From assembly GCA_028456385.1 (NCBI GenBank), contig JALNQF010000909.1:1-11344 (forward strand): DNA of 11,344 nt. Reading direction: 5' to 3'. Below, piece by piece: positions 7,621 to 11,344 of the stretch (positions are counted from its first letter, which is position 1; every line of letters begins with the position of its first letter). A program made the translations under genes and the position numbers. Source of the DNA: Ophiosphaerella korrae. Taxonomy: Eukaryota > Ascomycota > Dothideomycetes > Pleosporales > Phaeosphaeriaceae. The notes below the pieces were generated by a model, which saw only the letters and a list, made by a program, of their open reading frames with translations, made no database searches and was not told the origin of the DNA.

Positions 7621-8560
7621 TAAGAAGTATCTAAAGAAATAGAAAAACTAGAGATCTAAGAAGGATTTATATAAGCTTAAAGAAGAATATATATTCTAAA
7701 AAAGATTTAAAGAGAATTTATATAATAATTCTATAAAATACTAGTATATAGATACTAAGGAATTAATAAAACTCTAGATAGATTACTAAGAGACTACTAT
7801 ATCCTAAAAGCAAGATAATTAGTAATAGAAGTACTATAAGATTATATAGAATACTAAAGAAATAAATATAATAGGTACGCACTATATAGTATACTATAAC
7901 TAGTTAAAATACTAAAATAATTATAGAGAGTTATTATAATAGACTTTATTACAAAACTACTAAAATTAAAAAACCTAATATTAGGAGTTAAGTATAATAG
8001 AATCCTAATAATAGTAGATAAACTTATAAAGTACTTATACTTTAGACTATATAAAAAGAAAAGCAAGATAGAGGTTACTATATACTAGGTCCTAGAAACT
8101 ATAATTAGTTAATATAGACTACTAGACAAGATTATTATAAATAGAGATATAAGATTTATATTAAAACTATAGAAAACGATAATAGTATAATTAAGGATAT
8201 AATACGTAATATCTACTATATACTACCTATAAATAGATAGATAATTAGAATAAATAAATTAGATAGTAGAACAATACTTAAGATGCTACCTTAACTATAA
8301 CTAGAACAATTAGGTATAGTTACTACCTATAGTATAGTTAGTATACAATAGTGTAAAAAATATAGTAATAAAAGTATTACTCTTCTTTGCAAACTATAGA
8401 TTTAACCCTAATATATATTAAATACTAAAATCTAAAATATCTTAGTCTTTAAGAAGAGAAAACTTTACTAATAGACTTAGAAATATATATAACTAACTAA
8501 GATAAGACGTAGAATTCTTATATAATTGTATAGCTAAGTACTATAATAAAAAGTATAAAA
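7621..8560 (+). pseudogene. pol: Integrase, zinc-binding and catalytic core (element B), DDE triad broken
   Basis: Integrase would insert the cDNA into the genome. Frame 1 shows the HHCC module with His at 7732 and 7753 and Cys at 7843 and 7852, all now Tyr codons, around GINKTLDRLLRDYY. The core begins with IIIDFITKL (catalytic Asp 7942-7944 kept) and RILIIVDKLIKY. The second catalytic Asp, in the family's S-D-R-D motif, reads Asn (AAT at 8140-8142). The Glu at 8248-8250 is kept in an LE.INQ context and is followed by VEQYLRCYLNY, then by LLP and by AYNS-like LVYNSV and FFANYRFNP. The catalytic Asp to Asn change alone would abolish activity. Confidence 0.92.
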
Positions 8561-8982
8561 AGAGACCCTAATTTAAAGAGAGAGAAAAAGTATAGTTAGT
8601 ATAAAAAAATATTAAGAGTAAAAGACTAAGCTCTAAACTAGATTATGTTAAAATAGGACTATATAAAGTAGAAAAAAAAGTTACGCTAGTTATATTTAAA
8701 CTAAAACTACTAAGTAAAATAAGGATATACCTAACCTTCTATATAGTACTACTAGAGATAGTACTATAAAATGTAGAACTACTAGTATATAAAATAGATA
8801 CGTATAGAGAATAAGAAGAATAGAAAGTTAAGGAAATCTTAGTATACTAGTTCTATAATAGTAAAAACTATTACTTAGTAAAATAGATAGGTATAGACAA
8901 GAAAGGATAACTATAGGAAGATATATAGGAACTAGAAGATAATTTTAATTACTTTAAGAAACTAGAGGAGTTCTAAAATTAA
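8561..8982 (+). pseudogene. pol: Integrase C-terminal region and chromodomain (element B)
   Basis: After the integrase core, frame 1 reads KEREKV.LV..NIKS..LSSKLDYVKIGLYKV, typical of the Gypsy integrase C-terminal GPY/F-type region. A chromodomain follows from about 8785: KVKEIL, then FYNSKNYYLVK with the following Trp changed to TAG (8884-8886), a second lost Trp at 8914-8916 before Glu, and a final helix NYFKKLEEF. The inferred natural stop is TAA at 8980-8982. Chromodomains of fungal chromoviruses recognise H3K9 methylation, which fits insertion of these copies into one another. The segment is nearly identical to 1-221 of element A. Confidence 0.88.
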
Positions 8983-9613
8983 ACCCTCTTAGAGCGCTTT
9001 ATAGCAAACTAAGAAAATTAGTACTACTAGTAATAAATAAAGAGGCGCTAGGAACGCCTAATATAATAGGAGCTAGAGTAGCCTTTACTACGTCCTTAAA
9101 GTCTATTTTAGCCTCTAAGGTATAAGACTATTTAGATAATTTAGTATTATTATAAGCCTTTATCTTATAAAGACGCTTAATATAAAAATAAAGATCTACT
9201 AGCTTATAAAGAGTTAGCTTATACTTAGCCTTAGCTTTTATAAGCTCTAATAATAGTATCTTTTAAACTTAGTTAATAGCTTACCTTATATAATTTAGTA
9301 AGAAGAGACTACGTAGAAATTAAATACTTATACTCTATAAGTAAAATACCTAAAGGAGTATACTTATACTAAATATTAGTAAGAATACACTTGTTATAGT
9401 GTTTACTATCCTTTAAAGATATAAGATAAGTAAGCCTTAACTAAGTATAATAGGCGTAAAGAAATATTTTAACCCTATTATAAGTAATATAAGTAATAAG
9501 AAGAAGTTTATTATAATTAGAATAAGAAGATATAGAAAATAATAAAGAATTAGAAATAAATAAGGAAACTAGACTAATAACCTTAGGCCTAGAGTAGAGA
9601 AATAAGGACCTAC
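8983..9613 (-). pseudogene. Candidate antisense ORF in the 3' region of element B
   Basis: No known family is recognised. The minus strand carries the same frame as element A 222-879, starting from about 9613 just inside the polypurine tract. A hydrophobic first part (Leu/Ile/Phe-rich, several possible membrane segments) is followed by a helical part with AINQ, LIKAKAKYKL, RLYKIKAYNN and LEAKIDF, and a Ser/Thr/Pro-rich tail. There are roughly a dozen stops in ~210 codons, all TAA/TAG and so compatible with RIP of Gln, Arg or Trp codons. The 12-base length difference from copy A is in frame. The region is otherwise what would be called 3' untranslated sequence of the element. Coding status is unproven. 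Confidence 0.4.
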
Positions 9614-9615
9614 CT

Positions 9616-9629
9616 AGAGAGGGGAATAG
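9616..9629 (+). promoter_or_regulatory. Polypurine tract of element B
   Basis: AGAGAGGGGAATAG lies directly before the 3' LTR start at 9630 and parallels 882-895 of element A. It is the expected plus-strand primer site. Confidence 0.75.
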
Positions 9630-10070
9630 TATTACAGCTATAATAAGAGAAAGCTAATTAGAGCCTATTAGCCTTACTATAGATAATAACAATACGTACA
9701 ACCTATAAGATAATAAACCTTACTAGGAAGCTAACTATAATAGAGACACGTAATAAATTTATAATTCGCGATCTTAGTAAATATAAAGTATAAAGCTAAG
9801 TACGTAATAAATTTATAATTTACGATCTTAGTAAATACGAAGTATAAAGCTAGCTAAGAGGCCTAGGTATATAGTTAGTAGTAATATATATTATTAGGAT
9901 AGTATTAGTAATCTAATCCCTAACCTAGAACGCTAATACTTAACATTGTATACGCAAATTAACTATTATTTATAGTTATTACTAATTACTATATAAGCTT
10001 TTATTATTACCTCTTAATCTACTAATACCTTATAAGTTATTAGGAAGTTAACCCTAGAGGCCTATTAACA
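9630..10070 (+). repeat. 3' LTR of element B (type 2 LTR)
   Basis: It begins TATTACAGC (TG changed to TA) and ends CCTATTAACA, 441 bases, followed by the target-site copy ACTCT. It matches the 5' LTR at 2525-3019 except for one missing 54-base unit and scattered transitions. The two remaining units are 9749-9802 and 9803-9856. Confidence 0.92.
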
Positions 10071-10075
10071 ACTCT
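10071..10075. repeat. Right target-site duplication of element B (ACTCT)
   Basis: Exact partner of 2520-2524. Element D gag resumes here in reverse orientation. Confidence 0.92.
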
Positions 10076-10676
10076 TATTTATCTAGTAAAGTATTTATAA
10101 CTTCTAAAGATAGCTTTAGTTTTATCTTTATAGTTTATCTAAGTGTATATTATATAATCTATCTAGTAAAGCTTAAACTATTTTATTATATCTCTTTTAA
10201 GGTATATTCTAATATATATTACCTTTTTATCTTCTTTATTAAAGTATAGTACTTATATATTAATCTAAAGTTATACTAATACTATAAAAGGGTTTAATTC
10301 TTCTCTTTTTTTATTAAACTTCTTAAGTATAAGTATTTTTAGTAGCTTTTTTATTACACTTATCTCTAGGTATTATATAATTAGTTCTATCTAATTTTAT
10401 CCTTTAATAATAGCCTTTATCTAGGCTTTATTTTACTTTGCGTATTCCTAGAGTTCTTTATTTTAGGTTTTTAAAGTATTAATTACTATCTTTATATTTT
10501 CTTTTTTAGAGATTAAGTTATTTAGATAGTCTTTAATTTACTTCTATATAGTATTATCTAATTTATAACTACTTATAAGTGCCTTAGCTTCTTTTTTAGT
10601 TAAGCTTTCTACTATTATATTAGCTAGACTATATACTACTTATACTTTACTTCTTTTAATAACTAAATTAGTAAAG
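10071..10676 (-). pseudogene. gag: Element D gag, N-terminal part (reversed), RIP-inactivated
   Basis: The reverse complement matches element B leader and gag (3020-3260 joined to 3718-4086) without the solo LTR, which shows what uninterrupted gag looked like. From about 10650 downward the minus strand reads VVYSLAN..VESLTKKEAKALISSYKLD, then a helical IKDYLNNLISKK and a LISKKENIKIV stretch. It keeps one frame through the position where element B has lost a base. It joins 2524 across the element B insertion. The leader just inside the LTR (minus-strand CTTTACTAATTTAG) is where the primer-binding site should be. Role as for gag of element B. Confidence 0.86.
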
Positions 10677-11110
10677 TATAATAGGTTACTCTATTATTAA
10701 CTATAAGTAATCCTTCTAGGGTGTTAGTAGATTAAGAGTTAATAACAAGAGCTTATATAGTAATCTTGTAATAACTATAAATAATTAAAGATATCTTGTA
10801 ATTATCTTATATTAGCGTTCTATAGTTAAAGGATTAAATTACTAATACTATCTTAATAATACGTATTTCTATTAACTATATACTTTTACTAATCTATTTA
10901 TATAACTTTATAGATTATTCTAATCTATTATACGTATTTATAGATTACTTTAATCTATTATATATATTTATAGATTACTTTACGTCTTATATATTTAAAT
11001 TGTAGTAAACTTCCTAATCTAAGTTATTACTCTACTTATTCTATACTTTATTAGTATCTAAGTTAGGATTAATTAGTTCTATCTCGATTTCTCTTATTAC
11101 GCCTACAACA
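10677..11110 (-). repeat. 5' LTR of element D (type 1 LTR)
   Basis: On the minus strand it runs from TGTTGTAGGCG at 11110 to CCTATTATA at 10677, 434 bases. It is most similar to the LTRs of C and A. The expected right target-site copy is AGTTA (11111-11115), whose partner lies outside the window. D is the oldest element here, since C and B both interrupt it. Confidence 0.85.
10890..10980. repeat. 30-base tandem repeat in LTR of element D
   Basis: Two 30-base units, 10921-10950 and 10951-10980, differ only at two positions (TACGTA against TATATA), both RIP-compatible transitions. A more diverged 31-base unit precedes them at 10890-10920. Each unit has TAATCTA and TAGATTA at its ends, so it is itself an imperfect inverted repeat, like the palindrome at 1051-1085. 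Confidence 0.8.
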
Positions 11111-11344
11111 AGTTATATCTATTTTTAAGTTTAATAGAGCTAAGCTTATAAGTAAAAGAAGTTTATACTAGTATATAAAGTATTAGCTTATATTAAGTTA
11201 AACTTAGCTATTTATAAAATAGTAGTAGAAGTAATAGTAGTAGATTATAAAGTAGACTTTATATAAGATAACTTAATAAAGTAGTTTTAATAATTAACTA
11301 AAAAGAGTAAATAGTAGATAAAGCTATCTAAGTAAGTACTAGGT
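11111..11344. other. Unassigned AT-rich sequence right of element D
   Basis: These 234 bases lie beyond the outer end of element D and match nothing else in the window that I could see. They show the same CpA/TpG depletion. One plus-strand frame from about 11111 has a long stretch with only TAA/TAG interruptions (FILVYKVLAYIKLN, then VVEVIVVDYKVDF), so it could be RIP-mutated coding sequence of another repeat. I recognise no family in it. Confidence 0.4.

Larger units (their letters stand above)
2525..10070 (+). mobile_element. Element B: complete but dead Ty3/Gypsy chromovirus
   Basis: It is 7546 bases long with terminal LTRs of 495 and 441 bases, flanked by ACTCT on both sides. About 7.08 kb remains after removing the nested solo LTR E and its duplicated AAAAT. 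Domain order on the plus strand is gag with two zinc knuckles, linker, protease, reverse transcriptase, RNase H, integrase, chromodomain, 3' region and polypurine tract. Integrase after reverse transcriptase marks Ty3/Gypsy; the chromodomain marks the chromovirus branch. All frames carry many RIP-type stops, and catalytic residues of protease, reverse transcriptase and integrase are altered, so it cannot move on its own. It sits inside element D gag. Confidence 0.93.
1..11344. other. RIP-mutated AT-rich repeat block without host genes
   Basis: The whole window shows the footprint of repeat-induced point mutation: CpA and TpG are nearly missing, TpA is in great excess, yet CpG, ApC and GpT are still frequent. 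The first 120 bases contain no CpA or TpG at all. In the recognisable retrotransposon frames, TGG, CAA, CAG and CGA codons have become TAA or TAG, Cys (TGC/TGT) has become Tyr, His (CAC/CAT) has become Tyr and ATG has become ATA. RIP is an established pre-meiotic process of filamentous ascomycetes acting on repeated DNA. Survival of CpG argues against simple deamination of CpG methylation. I found no host protein gene, tRNA, rRNA or CRISPR array. Confidence 0.93.

Noticed and set aside
7854..8066. A 70-codon ATG-initiated ORF on the minus strand
   Set aside because: It is antisense to the integrase core, whose motifs are clear on the plus strand. The Leu/Ile/Tyr-rich product is the shadow of Lys/Asn/Ile-rich pol sequence.
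3261..10070. Inverted rather than direct LTRs flanking the pol region
   Set aside because: The reversed LTR at 3261-3717 has its own AAAAT duplication and interrupts gag. The true 5' LTR of B is the direct copy at 2525-3019, confirmed by the ACTCT duplication.
1..11344. Mitochondrial or AT-rich bacterial origin
   Set aside because: The AT bias comes from CpA/TpG loss over recognisable chromovirus genes with chromodomains and nested LTRs, which is a nuclear fungal repeat pattern.

Overview
This window is a gene-free, extremely AT-rich block made of nested, degenerate LTR retrotransposons. It fits a filamentous ascomycete (Pezizomycotina) genome with strong repeat-induced point mutation (RIP). 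Three things point there: CpA and TpG are almost absent (none in the first 120 bases) while TpA, ApC, GpT and CpG remain common; the elements are Ty3/Gypsy chromoviruses with a C-terminal chromodomain; and nearly every Trp, Gln, Arg, Cys and His codon of the reading frames has become TAG, TAA, an A-rich codon or a Tyr codon. ATG and TGA are almost eliminated, so no usable ORF remains. No species can be named.

Layout. Element A (+ strand) enters from the left edge with the end of pol (chromodomain, 1-221), a 3' region (222-895) and its 3' LTR (896-1325). A is inserted into the 5' leader of element C (- strand; leader 1326-1446, 5' LTR 1447-1842). C is inserted into the gag of an older minus-strand element D. 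D appears in two pieces: 1843-2524 (mid and late gag) and 10071-11110 (gag start plus 5' LTR 10677-11110). D is split by element B (+ strand, 2525-10070), which is complete from LTR to LTR and flanked by the 5-bp target duplication ACTCT. B's gag is in turn split by a solo LTR, E (3261-3717, minus orientation, target duplication AAAAT). The last 234 bases (11111-11344) lie outside D and were not identified.

Element B has the order LTR, gag (capsid, two CCHC knuckles), a ~1 kb linker, protease, reverse transcriptase, RNase H, integrase, chromodomain, 3' region, polypurine tract, LTR. All parts are inactivated. Fungal chromodomains of this type bind H3K9-methylated heterochromatin, which would favour insertion into existing copies; that is a plausible cause of the nesting seen here.

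Most unusual are the 3' regions of A and B. Both carry a conserved reading frame antisense to pol, with a hydrophobic part followed by a lysine/glutamine-rich helical part. It survives an in-frame 12-base length difference between the copies. This may be an accessory antisense gene of the family. The LTRs also fall into two types that share ends and core but differ in the repeat module between them.
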